64,000 nt of DNA, taken from the NCBI RefSeq assembly GCF_023283535.1, contig NZ_JAKILT010000011.1, positions 55,206-119,205 of the forward strand. The letters run 5' to 3'. Origin of the DNA: Shewanella sairae. Lineage in GTDB: Bacteria > Pseudomonadota > Gammaproteobacteria > Enterobacterales > Shewanellaceae. The translations under genes and the position numbers were made by a program. The notes under the pieces are model-generated. The model did not search any database and was not told the origin of the DNA. It saw only the letters and a program-made list of their open reading frames with translations. Position 1 is the first letter of the stretch, and the number at the start of each line of letters is the position of its first letter. This document shows, piece by piece, positions 45,943 through 56,173 of the stretch.

Positions 45943-46360
45943 AACGCTTCCTCACTCTTATTCGTTAGAGTGAAATATAGCTGCCTGCTTATTCCATAAT
46001 AAATAGAAAATTATTACCTGTTATAACTTTTTGTTATTTAGCTATTCAATACCAAGAGTGCAAGTGTCAAACAATCCCGCTAAGCAACTGAAATGTATAG
46101 CCTTAACGACCACTTAACATATTCGTTTGCCAACAACTGTTATCCGCATTGTGTTTTTTGCACTAAGTTATGGCATTTCAATCTAGTCAAATAGTCAGTG
46201 TGATAAAGCTCAAAGCCACCAAAATTGGCATTCTGGTTACATAGAGCCAAACAGCCATTGTTACTAAGTTGCGTAATCACTGTTAAAGCACTTAGTTGCT
46301 AGGTAGAATCTTTCTCAAACAATAAAAGCTTCAAATTATGTAACCATTTCAGGGAATGTT
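45943..46360. other. divergent region between the cys operon and pldA
   Basis: A 418-base gene-free region. It holds the cys operon promoter on the minus strand, with the inverted repeat described at 46023-46037, and the pldA promoter on the plus strand. No open frame or RNA gene was recognised. Confidence 0.5.
46023..46037 (-). promoter_or_regulatory. inverted repeat upstream of the cys operon, possible CysB site
   Basis: ATAAC-TTTTT-GTTAT is a perfect inverted repeat 80 bases before cobA, with further TTATAAC and ATTATTAC sequence next to it. Its position fits a CysB activator site. CysB sites are poorly conserved, so this is inference from position. Confidence 0.4.
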
Positions 46361-47296
46361 ATGAATAAATTAGCTGCACTCTTATCTGTAGTAGGCTTAA
46401 GCTGCGCATTTAACCTGCAAGCTCAAACTAAACCAGCCCCAACCGAGACCGAAATAGAAGTTATCCCTAAAAAACAGCAGTCTTTGGTGGATGAACGGAT
46501 CTCTGATGAAAAAGCCACTGGCGATCTTCCCTATGTCATCACGCCACATAAAGTAAATTACATTCTACCAGTGACTTACAGTAAATCGCCTAATATGGCG
46601 CCTTTTGAGCAACAACAAGAGGAGCAACCATTTACGTTAGATAATATGGAAGCAAAGTTTCAAATCAGCTTTAAATTCCCACTTTGGCATAACGTTTTTG
46701 GCGACAACGGCCACCTATTTGCAGCTTATACCAATCAGTCTTATTGGCAGGTTTACAACAAAGACATCTCCTCTCCTTTTCGAGAAACCAACCATGAACC
46801 AGAGATATTTATGGTGTTCACTAACGATTGGCAACTGGGGCCATTAACCAACTCTTTTTGGGGCCTAGGTGCTGTGCACCAATCTAACGGTCAGTCTGGT
46901 TCGCGCTCTCGCAGTTGGAATAGACTGTACGGCATGATGGTATTTGATAATGGCCCGTTCGCATTAGAGGCTAAAGCCTGGTGGCGTATTCCTGAAGATG
47001 AAAAAGAAACACCAGAATCTCCACGTGGGGACGATAATCCAGACATTACTGATTACATGGGCAATATTGAGTTCACCGGCGTATATGGCTTAGACGAGCA
47101 TAGATTTACATTAATGCTGCGTAACTATATTCAAAAGCCCAACTATGGTGCAGTTGAGTTTACTTGGAGCTACCCGATTTTAGGTAACTTAAGAGTGTAT
47201 ACCCAATACTTTAATGGCTACGGTGAAAGTTTAATCGACTACAATGTACATAACCAACGAATAGGTATCGGGGTTTCAATTAACGATATTCTGTAG
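46361..47296 (+). CDS. pldA: outer-membrane phospholipase A
   Basis: A 311-residue outer-membrane enzyme with a signal peptide (cleavage near residue 22). The OMPLA catalytic triad is in the right spacing: His173, Ser175 and Asn187 in VHQSNGQSGSRSRSWNRLY. PldA removes acyl chains from phospholipids that have moved to the outer leaflet and acts as a calcium-dependent dimer. A segment of about 50 residues before the barrel is a proline- and glutamate-rich periplasmic leader. AGGGAATG precedes the ATG. Confidence 0.93.
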   Translation: MNKLAALLSVVGLSCAFNLQAQTKPAPTETEIEVIPKKQQSLVDERISDEKATGDLPYVITPHKVNYILPVTYSKSPNMAPFEQQQEEQPFTLDNMEAKFQISFKFPLWHNVFGDNGHLFAAYTNQSYWQVYNKDISSPFRETNHEPEIFMVFTNDWQLGPLTNSFWGLGAVHQSNGQSGSRSRSWNRLYGMMVFDNGPFALEAKAWWRIPEDEKETPESPRGDDNPDITDYMGNIEFTGVYGLDEHRFTLMLRNYIQKPNYGAVEFTWSYPILGNLRVYTQYFNGYGESLIDYNVHNQRIGIGVSINDIL

Positions 47297-47410
47297 TCAG
47301 CAGTTATCGTCAGTTTGTAATAATCATTTTAGCGCAGCCAAAAAGCTCGATACCAAAACACATCTAAAGCAAGCTTAAGCTAGACCAAGCTTACGTTATA
47401 AGGATGGTTT

Positions 47411-48901
47411 ATGATTTTGAGTTTTAGGGGCGCGATTGCTACTTTTGCAATACTCATTTTGGTGAGTATTGCTCAATTAGCCTATCTTTCCTTTTACCCT
47501 CATAGCTATAGCTCACAGTTAAATCGCGAACAATATCAGCAAGACATTCAGTACTTTATTGATGCTATTAAGCAGCATTCCGCTTTTGCGGTGCTAAATC
47601 CGCAAAATTTACAGCAACTAGAGACGGCCAGCCAGCAACTTGCTGGCTCAGCCAATAAGCGTCATTCAGCTGCGCAACTAGAGCAGCAATTACAGCTAAT
47701 AGCCAGTCGACTCAATGACCCTGCAGCCAGCGTATACCTACCTATAAGCACGCAAAGCTCACTTCAAGAACTGCCATTAACATTACGCTTTGACGGCCAA
47801 CATTGGCATGGCTTTACGACCAATACTCTGTCCATTAGCGAGGAGCTACCTTATTTAACCCATATAGATGGCATTCCTATGGGGCGCTGGGTGAAGGCAA
47901 GCCAAGCGTACCTTGCTGATCCTCTGAAACTATCCCCTCAAGCCCAAGCTAGTGGGCTAACTCAGATAGTAAGGCTGCGTCAAGATATAGGCCTAGCAGC
48001 CAAGGACAATGTAACCGTCACTTTTAGTAATGGCGAAGTTAGCAAGCAAGTCACCTTGCCGTTAACCGTATCAACAGCAGGTGACGCTACCGACTTAGCC
48101 TCAACCTTGATCAAGAATACCCCGCCAAACCAAGCCTTAGTGCGCCTTGATGACCAAATCGACGAAACAACAATAGCGCGACTTTCTCTGTTATTGGCTG
48201 CGCGCACAAAGCAAAATAAAATTTCAGCCACTATGCCTCTAGCATTAGATATCCGCGCGATCAAACAAGCTCAACCAGCCTTAATGAATTGGCTACAAAC
48301 TCATTTTGCTGCGCAGCAAGGTCGAACCATCGGGGTGTTACGCTACAAACGCTACCCCACATCAAGAGCCGACCATATTGCCAAAGATTACATGCCGTTA
48401 AAGCAATTAAGCTTTTTTGAGCAAACTCAACTTACAGATAAAGGTTTTGAAAACCACCTCAATCAAAACCTCGCATTAAGCGACTATTTAGTGCGTCAAC
48501 ACAATAGCGCCCAAGTCGTTATCCAGCCAAAAGCCTCAACTAAACCCAAGCTTACACTGCTCGTTGATTCAAGCTGCGAGCAAGAGTGTGAATGGCTAGC
48601 GTTAGCCTCACAACAATGGCCAGAGGTTGAACTTATTGGAGAAAAAACCCGTGGCAGCCTAAGCCCGCGTTACCAAACAACACTGCCTAATAGCGGGATA
48701 AGATTGCAATTTAGCCAAGGTGTTATCTACGACCCTAATGGCCAACTCATATCAGGAATAGGTCTGGCTCCCGCCATGCAAATTAATCAACTCGCCTTCG
48801 AAAACCATCGCGTTACCGAGCTAATTGCTGCGCAAAAGTTAATTCGTTCTCTTGCCCCGTTAAAAGGCACTGTTGCCAATGCTAACGCTGAAAAACGCTA
48901 G
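47411..48901 (+). CDS. S41 peptidase-like protein, probably inactive
   Basis: A 496-residue protein anchored by one N-terminal helix (about 6-26). The C-terminal part (from about 381) has the fold text of S41 C-terminal processing peptidases: a LTLLVDS strand, a helix, then VELIGEKTRG and GLAPAMQI. Where active members have a small-residue motif with the catalytic serine (like TASASE), this protein has CEQECE (389-394). The serine is therefore missing. The cysteines may form a disulfide. It starts 114 bases after pldA and may be in the same unit. A signalling or scaffolding role is possible. Confidence 0.65.
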   Translation: MILSFRGAIATFAILILVSIAQLAYLSFYPHSYSSQLNREQYQQDIQYFIDAIKQHSAFAVLNPQNLQQLETASQQLAGSANKRHSAAQLEQQLQLIASRLNDPAASVYLPISTQSSLQELPLTLRFDGQHWHGFTTNTLSISEELPYLTHIDGIPMGRWVKASQAYLADPLKLSPQAQASGLTQIVRLRQDIGLAAKDNVTVTFSNGEVSKQVTLPLTVSTAGDATDLASTLIKNTPPNQALVRLDDQIDETTIARLSLLLAARTKQNKISATMPLALDIRAIKQAQPALMNWLQTHFAAQQGRTIGVLRYKRYPTSRADHIAKDYMPLKQLSFFEQTQLTDKGFENHLNQNLALSDYLVRQHNSAQVVIQPKASTKPKLTLLVDSSCEQECEWLALASQQWPEVELIGEKTRGSLSPRYQTTLPNSGIRLQFSQGVIYDPNGQLISGIGLAPAMQINQLAFENHRVTELIAAQKLIRSLAPLKGTVANANAEKR

Positions 48902-48994
48902 TTCTTACTCATAGCAACCAGCTAAATGTGATTTTTTTCAGCGATAATAATCCTATCCATTCCATCGCCGGGCTAACTAAGGTATAAGAGCGCT

Positions 48995-49855
48995 ATGAAA
49001 ACCCCAAAACGACTCCAACCTCTGGTTGATGAAGGACTAATTGACGAAGTGATTCGTCCATTAATGAGCGGCAAAGAGGCCGATGTATACATAGTTAGAT
49101 GTGGCGACGATGTGCGCTGCGCAAAAATTTATAAAGAGGCGGATAAACGCAGCTTTAAGAAAGCCGTTGAATATCGTGAGGGTCGTAAAAGCCGCAACTC
49201 TCGCCGAACAAGGGCGATGGAGAAAGGCTCAAATTACGGCCGTCAGGAACAAGAACAAGCCTGGCAAAGCGCCGAAGTGGATGCACTGTTTAAACTAGCT
49301 TATGCCGGAGTTAGAGTTCCTACCCCTTATGGGTGTTTCGATGGCGTATTACTGATGGAGCTTATCACCGATGAAGCCGGTTACGTTGCACCGCGACTTA
49401 ACGATGTCACGTTAACAGCTGAAATGGCGACAGCCCATCATGCTTTAGTAATGAAAGACGTTAAGCGTATGCTATGTGCAGGCCTTATCCACGGCGATTT
49501 ATCAGAGTTTAACGTGCTATTGGACCATACAGGCCCAGTGATTATTGATTTACCTCAAGCAGTTGACGCTGCGGCAAACAATAATGCCAAGCGCATGTTG
49601 CTGCGCGATGTTAATAATATGACCCAATATTATGGTCAATTTGCACCAGCACTGCTGAACACTAAATATGCTCAAGAGATGTGGCTTAAGTTTGAATCAG
49701 GAACATTAACCCCTGATACAGAATTAACAGGCGAGTTTATTGAAAGTGAGCAAAGCGCAGATATCGATGCAGTGTTAGCTGAAATCCAAGCTGCATTTGA
49801 AGAAGATCAAGAACGTAAAGCCCGTATTCAAGGCGAAACAGAAGACGAGTATTAG
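48995..49855 (+). CDS. RIO-family serine kinase
   Basis: A 286-residue RIO1-like kinase. The features are SGKEADVY (25-32) for the nucleotide loop, Lys44 in CAKIYK, the catalytic loop HGDLSEFN (166-173) and the metal-binding IIDLPQA (Asp185). The acidic tail (about 245-286) is typical. Bacterial members of this kind are cytoplasmic kinases with poorly known targets, possibly ribosome-linked. It is transcribed alone and ends in a strong terminator. Confidence 0.9.
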   Translation: MKTPKRLQPLVDEGLIDEVIRPLMSGKEADVYIVRCGDDVRCAKIYKEADKRSFKKAVEYREGRKSRNSRRTRAMEKGSNYGRQEQEQAWQSAEVDALFKLAYAGVRVPTPYGCFDGVLLMELITDEAGYVAPRLNDVTLTAEMATAHHALVMKDVKRMLCAGLIHGDLSEFNVLLDHTGPVIIDLPQAVDAAANNNAKRMLLRDVNNMTQYYGQFAPALLNTKYAQEMWLKFESGTLTPDTELTGEFIESEQSADIDAVLAEIQAAFEEDQERKARIQGETEDEY

Positions 49856-49887
49856 TCGGAAAAAGAGAAACGAATACCCATCAGTAG

Positions 49888-49921
49888 AAAGCCCCGCAAT
49901 AGCAATATTGCGGGGCTTTTC
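49888..49921. terminator. bidirectional terminator
   Basis: A perfect 14-bp stem, AAAGCCCCGCAATA/TATTGCGGGGCTTT, with a 4-base loop, between convergent RIO kinase and peroxiredoxin genes. Confidence 0.9.
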
Positions 49922-49952
49922 AATGTGAACGACAAGCAATGAACTTGAAAAC

Positions 49953-50525
49953 TTATTCTACTTGAGCAGTTTCACTGTGGTTTGCAGGCGAATCCTGCTT
50001 AGCTTTCTCTACATTGAGCTCTGCCAGAGTGGCAGCAATATCTTCAGCCGCCGTCTTGGCATTAATATCTTCATCTATCTTTAAGATCTTGCCGTCTTTA
50101 CCAATATAAAAAGTCACTCGACTGGCAACACGGACTAAGTTCAGTACATCATAAGCTTTGGCTGTTTCCTTGCTCGGATCACTAAGCATAGGAAAGTCTG
50201 CTTTTTGCTCGCGCGCAAAGGCCTGATTGTCTTCTAAGTCATCCACACTTGCCATCATGTAAACGGCATTGTACTCGCGAATAAGGTGACCTTTTTCTAC
50301 CAAAGATTTACATTCCAAAGTACAGCCTCGGGTATTCGCCATTGGATACCAGGCCAATACAAGATTTTGCTTACCTTTGTAATCACTCAACTGGTAAAAA
50401 TGCCCATCGGTTGCTTGCAACTTAAAGTCAGGCGCTACATCGCCGACTTTTAAATCTGTCGCAGCCGCTGTAAGTGGCAATAATAGCAGTACCATAAAAC
50501 CTAGTTTTGAAAGCTGTTTAATCAT
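49953..50525 (-). CDS. exported peroxiredoxin (BCP-like)
   Basis: A 190-residue thioredoxin-fold peroxidase with a signal peptide (cleavage about residue 22). The peroxidatic motif P-x3-T-x2-C is present (Pro61, Thr65, Cys68 in YPMANTRGC). A second cysteine follows after three residues (Cys72, CTLEC), one fewer than in E. coli Bcp (CTVQAC). It should reduce peroxides in the periplasm with a thiol donor. The C-terminal extension (about 170-190) is acidic and unrelated to the fold. Confidence 0.85.
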   Translation of the reverse strand: MIKQLSKLGFMVLLLLPLTAAATDLKVGDVAPDFKLQATDGHFYQLSDYKGKQNLVLAWYPMANTRGCTLECKSLVEKGHLIREYNAVYMMASVDDLEDNQAFAREQKADFPMLSDPSKETAKAYDVLNLVRVASRVTFYIGKDGKILKIDEDINAKTAAEDIAATLAELNVEKAKQDSPANHSETAQVE

Positions 50526-50655
50526 TGTTTTGTCGCCTTATCAAATTATTATTAGACTATTAAAGTTAAGCAAATAAAGCCAAGCAAAAAATTACTTGTT
50601 TACACATACGATTTAGCGCCGGAAAAGATCAATACAATCGGCATAAACTCATCTT

Positions 50656-51078
50656 CTACACTAAACATTCAAACGCTAAATCATAAGCTTTACCAAGATC
50701 GACCGTCTTAGGTTTATCAATCTTAAGTTCTGCACAACGTTTATCTGTCGCCCTTAATGTTGCCGGATGCACAAACTCAATTTCTGTTGCAACAGAAGCT
50801 AAAATCGCCCCCTCCATTAAAAAAGTGCCCGCACCACCAGCGCCTTGTCCTGTGGTTGCTCGACGGTTTAACACCACCTTTGTCACTTTATGCTGGTTAA
50901 TATAGCTCTGCAGCTGCTCAACAAAACAGCTAACTTCAGACTGGCTTGGATTTTTCACTAAAGTAAACTTATTCGCCTTAGGTGCAATAAGCTGATGAGA
51001 ATCTCGAATACCTGCTAACGTCACTACTCTAACTTCGTTTGCTTTTAAAAATACGCCACAAACAACTTGCTCACTCAT
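50656..51078 (-). CDS. DUF3010 family protein
   Basis: A 140-residue protein of the DUF3010 family, with VCGVFLKANEVRVVTL at the start, VTKVVLNRRATTGQGAGGAGTFLMEGAIL in the middle and KAYDLAFE at the end. The fold resembles RNase H-like or actin-like ATPases, but that is inference. The ATG at 51078 was preferred over an upstream GTG/ATG because MSEQVVCG is the usual opening. No function is known. Confidence 0.8.
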   Translation of the reverse strand: MSEQVVCGVFLKANEVRVVTLAGIRDSHQLIAPKANKFTLVKNPSQSEVSCFVEQLQSYINQHKVTKVVLNRRATTGQGAGGAGTFLMEGAILASVATEIEFVHPATLRATDKRCAELKIDKPKTVDLGKAYDLAFECLV

Positions 51079-51140
51079 CTTCACTCTGCCTTTTTCTGAC
51101 CCTACTACCAATCAAGAGCGCAGCTTTGCGTCTTAAAATA

Positions 51141-51167
51141 AAACGCCAACCTAAATGGCTGGCGTTT
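51141..51167 (-). terminator. terminator of the 574-residue exported protein gene
   Basis: A TGGCGTTT stem with AAACGCCA and a short inner GCC/GGT pair. On the minus strand it is followed by TTTTATTTT. It lies 27-54 bases after the stop. Confidence 0.75.
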
Positions 51168-51194
51168 GGATTCAGTCATTATGACACATGACGC

Positions 51195-52919
51195 TTATTT
51201 TGTTGCACGAGAGTCCATGTGCGTATCAATTTCAAAACCTTGCTGATCAATATCTAGCGTAAATTGAGTCCGCATATCGTAATGCTTCATCCCTTCTAAT
51301 TCTTCAGGGATAGGCTCACCGGTCATTTCGATAAAGGTTAGCAGTGGATCAAACATCTTCATGTAATCCGCTGATACCACGAATAAGCCATTACTTGTGA
51401 CTGGTTCTTTTTCGAGTTTGTCAGCTATCGCAGCGCCCTTTTCACCCGAGAACAGCACTAGATGATTACCTTTAAGCGCCAATTTAGGCGTGATGTTTAG
51501 CTCAGCAGGAATAGGAACCACACTGCTCAGCTCAATAGCATCACCATTTTCAGGTAGTTGAAGATTAGCCAACTCAGGAACAAAAGATTTAGCCATATTA
51601 AACAGCGTTGCAGGGTTATCTGCAGAAAGGGTAACAACTGCATCTAAGCTATCAAGCTGAGGTGATTGAGTATCCTCACTAATCTTGTAATCTATCAGTG
51701 ATACACCAAGCCCCTTCACTCCATTAGCCATGCCAGTGAACATGCCTAACATCGCCGGGCTTTGCTGACTCATCTGCATTTGCATCTCAGCCAATGGACC
51801 GCACTGATATTCAGGCGTAAGCATATCATCCCAAATACCCGTTAATGCAGGCACCATTTGGTTAACATCAATACCTAGCCCAAGACTGAACACGCTATTA
51901 TCAATATATTGAGTGTAACTAGGCAAGTAGCCACGTAGCTTCTGGTAGGCGCCGAGCAACACTTGGTTTTCACTTTCTATCACAGTTCTAAAACCAAACG
52001 CGCTGTGACTATCCGTCACAGTTAACTCATCGTAGCCCGCAACTGTCCGCGGCCAGTTATTAGCGATAGCTGCCAGCTCAGAACTACAAGCAGGTGTCTT
52101 TAACTCTGCCATAGGATCTTCGCCCATAATCTCATAGAGCTTAGATAACTGACCCGCTAGCTGATTACCATCAGTGCTGGTTAAAGCCGTAATGATCTCT
52201 TTATGATTAACAAAGCTCACCCCTTCATTAGTAAAGCCATGCTTAGTGATTATCTCTTCAACAATATTCGCATCAGCAATTGAATTATCAACAGAGGTCA
52301 CACCCAGCGCCGTTTCTAGTAGCGTCGCTTCAGTAAACGATGTGCTCAACGTGGCGGTAAACAAACCATCATGTACCGCAAACACCAAACTAACCTGCTC
52401 TTTTTCTTCGGCGTCAGTTAGCTGATAACTGCGATAATCAACCCCTTTTAGATTGGCGGGAGTATGCGTTAGACCGCTTTGTGCTTCAGCTTTGTCCAGT
52501 ATTGCCCAAATAGCATCAGCGTTTTCAACTTCAATTTTAAAAACTGGCACTGCACCAAGGGTATAAACATAACTACGCACTTCAGCTGCTAAGCCGAACG
52601 TCGTTATAAAAGTGTCACCATCTTTCATAGAGTCGGCGTATGACTTCAACAAGCTAACAAAAAACTGAGCACGCTGGTCACTCTCTTGCTCAAGCTCATC
52701 AAAACTTCCTGGAGGGAACTGTCTATAAGCATCTGATAAAGAATTGATATAGTCTTTAATTGGAAAAGGGTTCAATTGCGCAGAGAACAAAGGCGTATCT
52801 GCAGGGACATAACTCAGAACAGCGCTATCAGTTGTCGATAGAGAGGTTGATTGCTGGCTATACCAGTATCCACCCGCACCCACTGCAACAACCGCCGCAG
52901 CAATAAGTATCTTATTCAT
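51195..52919 (-). CDS. large hypothetical exported protein
   Basis: A 574-residue protein with an N-terminal helix (IAAAVVAVGAGGYWYS) that anchors it or is cleaved. The rest is hydrophilic and probably periplasmic, with repeated strands and helices that recall DUF3352-like proteins (VLSYVPADTPLFSAQL, then FGFRTVIES). Only three cysteines are visible. I cannot assign a function. A GGAG site precedes the ATG. It is transcribed alone with its own terminator. Confidence 0.75.
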   Translation of the reverse strand: MNKILIAAAVVAVGAGGYWYSQQSTSLSTTDSAVLSYVPADTPLFSAQLNPFPIKDYINSLSDAYRQFPPGSFDELEQESDQRAQFFVSLLKSYADSMKDGDTFITTFGLAAEVRSYVYTLGAVPVFKIEVENADAIWAILDKAEAQSGLTHTPANLKGVDYRSYQLTDAEEKEQVSLVFAVHDGLFTATLSTSFTEATLLETALGVTSVDNSIADANIVEEIITKHGFTNEGVSFVNHKEIITALTSTDGNQLAGQLSKLYEIMGEDPMAELKTPACSSELAAIANNWPRTVAGYDELTVTDSHSAFGFRTVIESENQVLLGAYQKLRGYLPSYTQYIDNSVFSLGLGIDVNQMVPALTGIWDDMLTPEYQCGPLAEMQMQMSQQSPAMLGMFTGMANGVKGLGVSLIDYKISEDTQSPQLDSLDAVVTLSADNPATLFNMAKSFVPELANLQLPENGDAIELSSVVPIPAELNITPKLALKGNHLVLFSGEKGAAIADKLEKEPVTSNGLFVVSADYMKMFDPLLTFIEMTGEPIPEELEGMKHYDMRTQFTLDIDQQGFEIDTHMDSRATK

Positions 52920-53187
52920 TTAAAACTCCATTTAATGATTTAATTAGTCCCACAAATACACACCAATCTATTGGTGCGACGCAATTCTACAACATTATTA
53001 ACACACAATACCAACCAAACCCTTCTTAGCTAACTTAACAAAACAGCATTCAAGCAAGCCAATCAATCATACTTTACAACACAAACTTAAGTGACCGCTT
53101 ATGTAGTGGGACACATGTTTTTAGGGGATGCATAAAATGGATGGAGGCAATAGAAGAGATAAAGACAATTGACCACTAGAAATATAA

Positions 53188-53226
53188 AACCCCAGATAAC
53201 GCAATCTAATAGCGTTACCTGGGGTT
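53188..53226 (-). terminator. orphan terminator-like hairpin
   Basis: AACCCCAG-A-TAACGC pairs with GCGTTA-C-CTGGGGTT (one internal mismatch) around a 9-base loop. On the minus strand it is followed by TTATATTTC, as a terminator would be. The nearest upstream gene on that strand, cysH, ends 409 bases away. Confidence 0.6.
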
Positions 53227-53358
53227 ATACCACTTGATAAGCTAGCGCTAGCAAGCCAATCAATTTGTTCAATTATAACGTTTGGTTAAAGCCAAAATAT
53301 CACGTTTACAATCAAACTTGGTTTATTCGATACTGACAGCTCTGCCTGTAATTTATAG

Positions 53359-53385
53359 CTGATTAAGATTATGTAACTTAATCAG
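53359..53385. repeat. perfect inverted repeat
   Basis: CTGATTAAG and CTTAATCAG are separated by nine bases. It may be an RNA hairpin or a protein-binding site. Confidence 0.5.
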
Positions 53386-53634
53386 TGGAAGACTACAAAT
53401 CACCGAGTCTATTTAGACCTGATACAGAACAGTTTCCTAAAACCATCTACGGGAACTTTGAACTATAGTCTAAAAAACCAACTGTGCATAACCCTGTTAG
53501 CAAAAATGTACAAAAAACACCCAACATTTAATACTAAATGACTAAAGGCTATTTAATACATAATGTTAAAGAAGAACTCTATCGCCAAAAAGTAGCGCAT
53601 TAATTATACATGAGTGCATTTACCCATTAAGTCG

Positions 53635-54396
53635 CTAAATATCAAAGTGCAAACCACACTCTCGCTTTAAGCCATTAAAACGAGTCTCTTCTTCGCTCAT
53701 ACCTAACTCTAGCGGTTTACTCGAATGGGTATCGCCAACCGACACATAACCTTGCTCCCATAAAGGGTGGTAGGGCAGCTCAAATTGAGTCAGGTACTCG
53801 TGTACTTGCTTATTACTCCAATCGATAATCGGCAAAATTTTATAACGTTGCCCATGAATAGCTAATACAGGTAAGTCTTCCCGTGTGCTTGACTGTGAGC
53901 GTCTAAGACCTGCAAACCAAGTGCCTACCTGTTGCTCTGTTAAAGCACGCTGCATCGGCTCAACTTTATTAATTTGGTTATATTTATCTAAGCCATCAAT
54001 ATCTTGCTCCCACAGCTTTCCAAATCGCGCTTCTTGCCAAGCAGAACTAAACGGCGACGAATACACTTTAAGGTTTAAGCTTAAGCGTTCAGTCAATTCA
54101 TCAATAAATTGATAAGTTTCACTGAACAAGTAGCCAGTATCGGTTAGCAACACAGGAATGTCTGATTTTTCCTGACTCACCATATGCAACATCACAGCTG
54201 CTTGAATACCAAAGCTTGACGATAACGCATGGTTACCCGGCAGATACTCTAGTGCCCACTTCACTCGCTCGACTGGCGTTAATGCTTCTAAAAAAGTATT
54301 AACTCTAGCCAATTCAGCCTGCTGTTCCACTTTAGGTGCGCTAAGCAATGCGTGCAGTTCATCAGCACTAATCACTGATTCAAAGGTATTAACCAT
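53635..54396 (-). CDS. cysH: phosphoadenosine phosphosulfate reductase
   Basis: A 253-residue PAPS reductase. [14 protein letters not shown] (PP-loop), [11 protein letters not shown] and the C-terminal KRECGLH, with the catalytic cysteine, are all present. It lacks the extra CC...CxxC cluster of APS reductases, so it uses PAPS, in agreement with cysC nearby. It reduces PAPS to sulfite with thioredoxin. The ATG at 54396 has an AAGGA site and overlaps the end of cysI by eight bases. Confidence 0.95.
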   Translation of the reverse strand: MVNTFESVISADELHALLSAPKVEQQAELARVNTFLEALTPVERVKWALEYLPGNHALSSSFGIQAAVMLHMVSQEKSDIPVLLTDTGYLFSETYQFIDELTERLSLNLKVYSSPFSSAWQEARFGKLWEQDIDGLDKYNQINKVEPMQRALTEQQVGTWFAGLRRSQSSTREDLPVLAIHGQRYKILPIIDWSNKQVHEYLTQFELPYHPLWEQGYVSVGDTHSSKPLELGMSEEETRFNGLKRECGLHFDI

Positions 54397-56086
54397 GAAA
54401 TTCCTTAGCTGCGTCATTTACAGCTGCAACCACACCACTTCGTACAGTGTAATTACCAAAAGTTTCACCTGTTTGACGCTCTTTTACATATAGCGCAAAC
54501 AAGGTATCTAACTCCGCAAGGATCTCCGCTTCTTGGATATTCTCGCGGTACAGTTTATTCAAACGTGTGCCTTCAAAACTCGCGCCTAAATACAGGTTAT
54601 AGCGACCCGGTGCTTTGCCCACTAGACCGATTTCCGCAGCGAAAGGTCTCGCGCAACCATTCGGGCACCCGGTCATACGGATAACGATGCCTTGGTCCAA
54701 GAAGCCATGCTTATCTTGTAGCGCTTCAACTTTAGTTAAAAAGTCTGGGAAATAACGCTCAGCTTCAGCCATAGCCAACGCACAAGTCGGCAGTGCTACA
54801 CAAGCAATTGAATGACCGCGGGTTTCCGTAATGAGTTTGCCCATAAAACCATGCTGCCTTGCTAATGCTTCAACTTGTTCTTTATCGGCAGCGGGTACGC
54901 CAGCAATAATAATGTTTTGGTTGGAGGTCATACGGAAATCACCTTTATGGATCTTGGCTATTTCTCGTAAACCCGTTTGCAGCGGTTGACCCGGTAAATC
55001 TTTAACCCGGCCACCTTCAATAAATAAGGTTAAGTGCCAGTTATCATCGACACCTTGCTTCCAGCCATAACGATCGCCACGATCGCCAATAACTACATCA
55101 CGCTTAGGTTCAAACTTAATCCCAGTACGCGCTTCAATTTCCGCTTTAAACTTATCAAAACCATGTTTAACTATGGTGTACTTTAAGCGCGACAGTTTAC
55201 GGTTTTCACGGTTACCCCAGTCACGCTGAATGGTCATAACGGCTTCAGCAAATTTGAGGGTATCTTCAGCTTTTATATAACCAAAGTCATCGGCTAAACG
55301 CGGGAAGGTAGCCACCTCACCATGGGTCGAGCCCATACCGCCACCAGCGACTAAGTTAAAGCCAATTAACTCATCACCGTCAGCAACAGCGACAAAACCA
55401 AGGTCGTTAGTGTAAACGTCAACATCGTTATCTGGCGGCACAGCAACGGCCATTTTAAACTTACGTGGCAGGTAAGTTTTACCATATACAGGCTCAACTT
55501 CTTCCCCTTCGGTAGTCACCAACTTTTCATCGTCTAACCAGATCTCTGCGTAGGCCTTTGTGTGCGGTAGCATATTGTCTGACAGCTGCTTTGCGTAAGC
55601 ATAAGCTTGCTGATGTAGCTTGGATTCAACCGGGTTTGGGTTACACATTACGTTACGGTTAACGTCACCACATGCGGCAATTGAATCCAGTGCTTCACGG
55701 TCAAGATCTTGAATAATGGTTTTCAGGTTACGCTTTGGAATGCCATGGTACTGAAACGTTTGACGGGTGGTTAAACGAATACTGTTTGAACTAGTAAGGT
55801 TTGAGGCAATTTTATCAACTGCTAACCACTGCTCTGGCGAACATACGCCACCAGCAACACGGGCACGCAACATGAAGCTATATAATGGCTCTAGTTTTTG
55901 CTCTTTACGCTCATTACGTAAATCGCGGTCATCTTGCTGATAAAACCCGTGGAACTTAATTAACTGCTGATCGCCTTCACTAAAAGCACCCGTCACGGCA
56001 GTATCTAAGCCTTCTTGAATTGTGCCGCGCAGGTAATCACTATCGGTTTTTAAATATTCGTTTACTGCTAACTTTTGCTCACTCAT
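54389..56086 (-). CDS. cysI: sulfite reductase haemoprotein subunit
   Basis: A 565-residue sulfite reductase beta subunit. The [4Fe-4S]/sirohaem cysteines are in CVALPTC and GCPNGC, with the same spacing as in E. coli CysI, and [12 protein letters not shown] marks the sirohaem region. It carries out the six-electron reduction of sulfite to sulfide using electrons from CysJ. The start [15 protein letters not shown] at 56086 was preferred over a 19-codon extension that does not resemble the family. Confidence 0.96.
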   Translation of the reverse strand: MSEQKLAVNEYLKTDSDYLRGTIQEGLDTAVTGAFSEGDQQLIKFHGFYQQDDRDLRNERKEQKLEPLYSFMLRARVAGGVCSPEQWLAVDKIASNLTSSNSIRLTTRQTFQYHGIPKRNLKTIIQDLDREALDSIAACGDVNRNVMCNPNPVESKLHQQAYAYAKQLSDNMLPHTKAYAEIWLDDEKLVTTEGEEVEPVYGKTYLPRKFKMAVAVPPDNDVDVYTNDLGFVAVADGDELIGFNLVAGGGMGSTHGEVATFPRLADDFGYIKAEDTLKFAEAVMTIQRDWGNRENRKLSRLKYTIVKHGFDKFKAEIEARTGIKFEPKRDVVIGDRGDRYGWKQGVDDNWHLTLFIEGGRVKDLPGQPLQTGLREIAKIHKGDFRMTSNQNIIIAGVPAADKEQVEALARQHGFMGKLITETRGHSIACVALPTCALAMAEAERYFPDFLTKVEALQDKHGFLDQGIVIRMTGCPNGCARPFAAEIGLVGKAPGRYNLYLGASFEGTRLNKLYRENIQEAEILAELDTLFALYVKERQTGETFGNYTVRSGVVAAVNDAAKEFHG

Positions 56087-56173
56087 AGCAAGGTACTCTC
56101 TTAAAATTCTTTTTGTATTGCGCCCGCTTTTGCATGGCGTCACTCATCATTGCGCTTCAGCTACAAGCTGGCC

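Larger units (their letters stand above)
52920..53634. other. 715-base gene-free region with hairpins
   Basis: The longest gene-free stretch in the window. It contains a terminator-like hairpin at 53188-53226 and a perfect 9-base inverted repeat at 53359-53385. I saw no frame with a ribosome binding site on either strand. It is downstream of cysH, so it may be a long 3' untranslated region or a small RNA gene. Confidence 0.55.
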
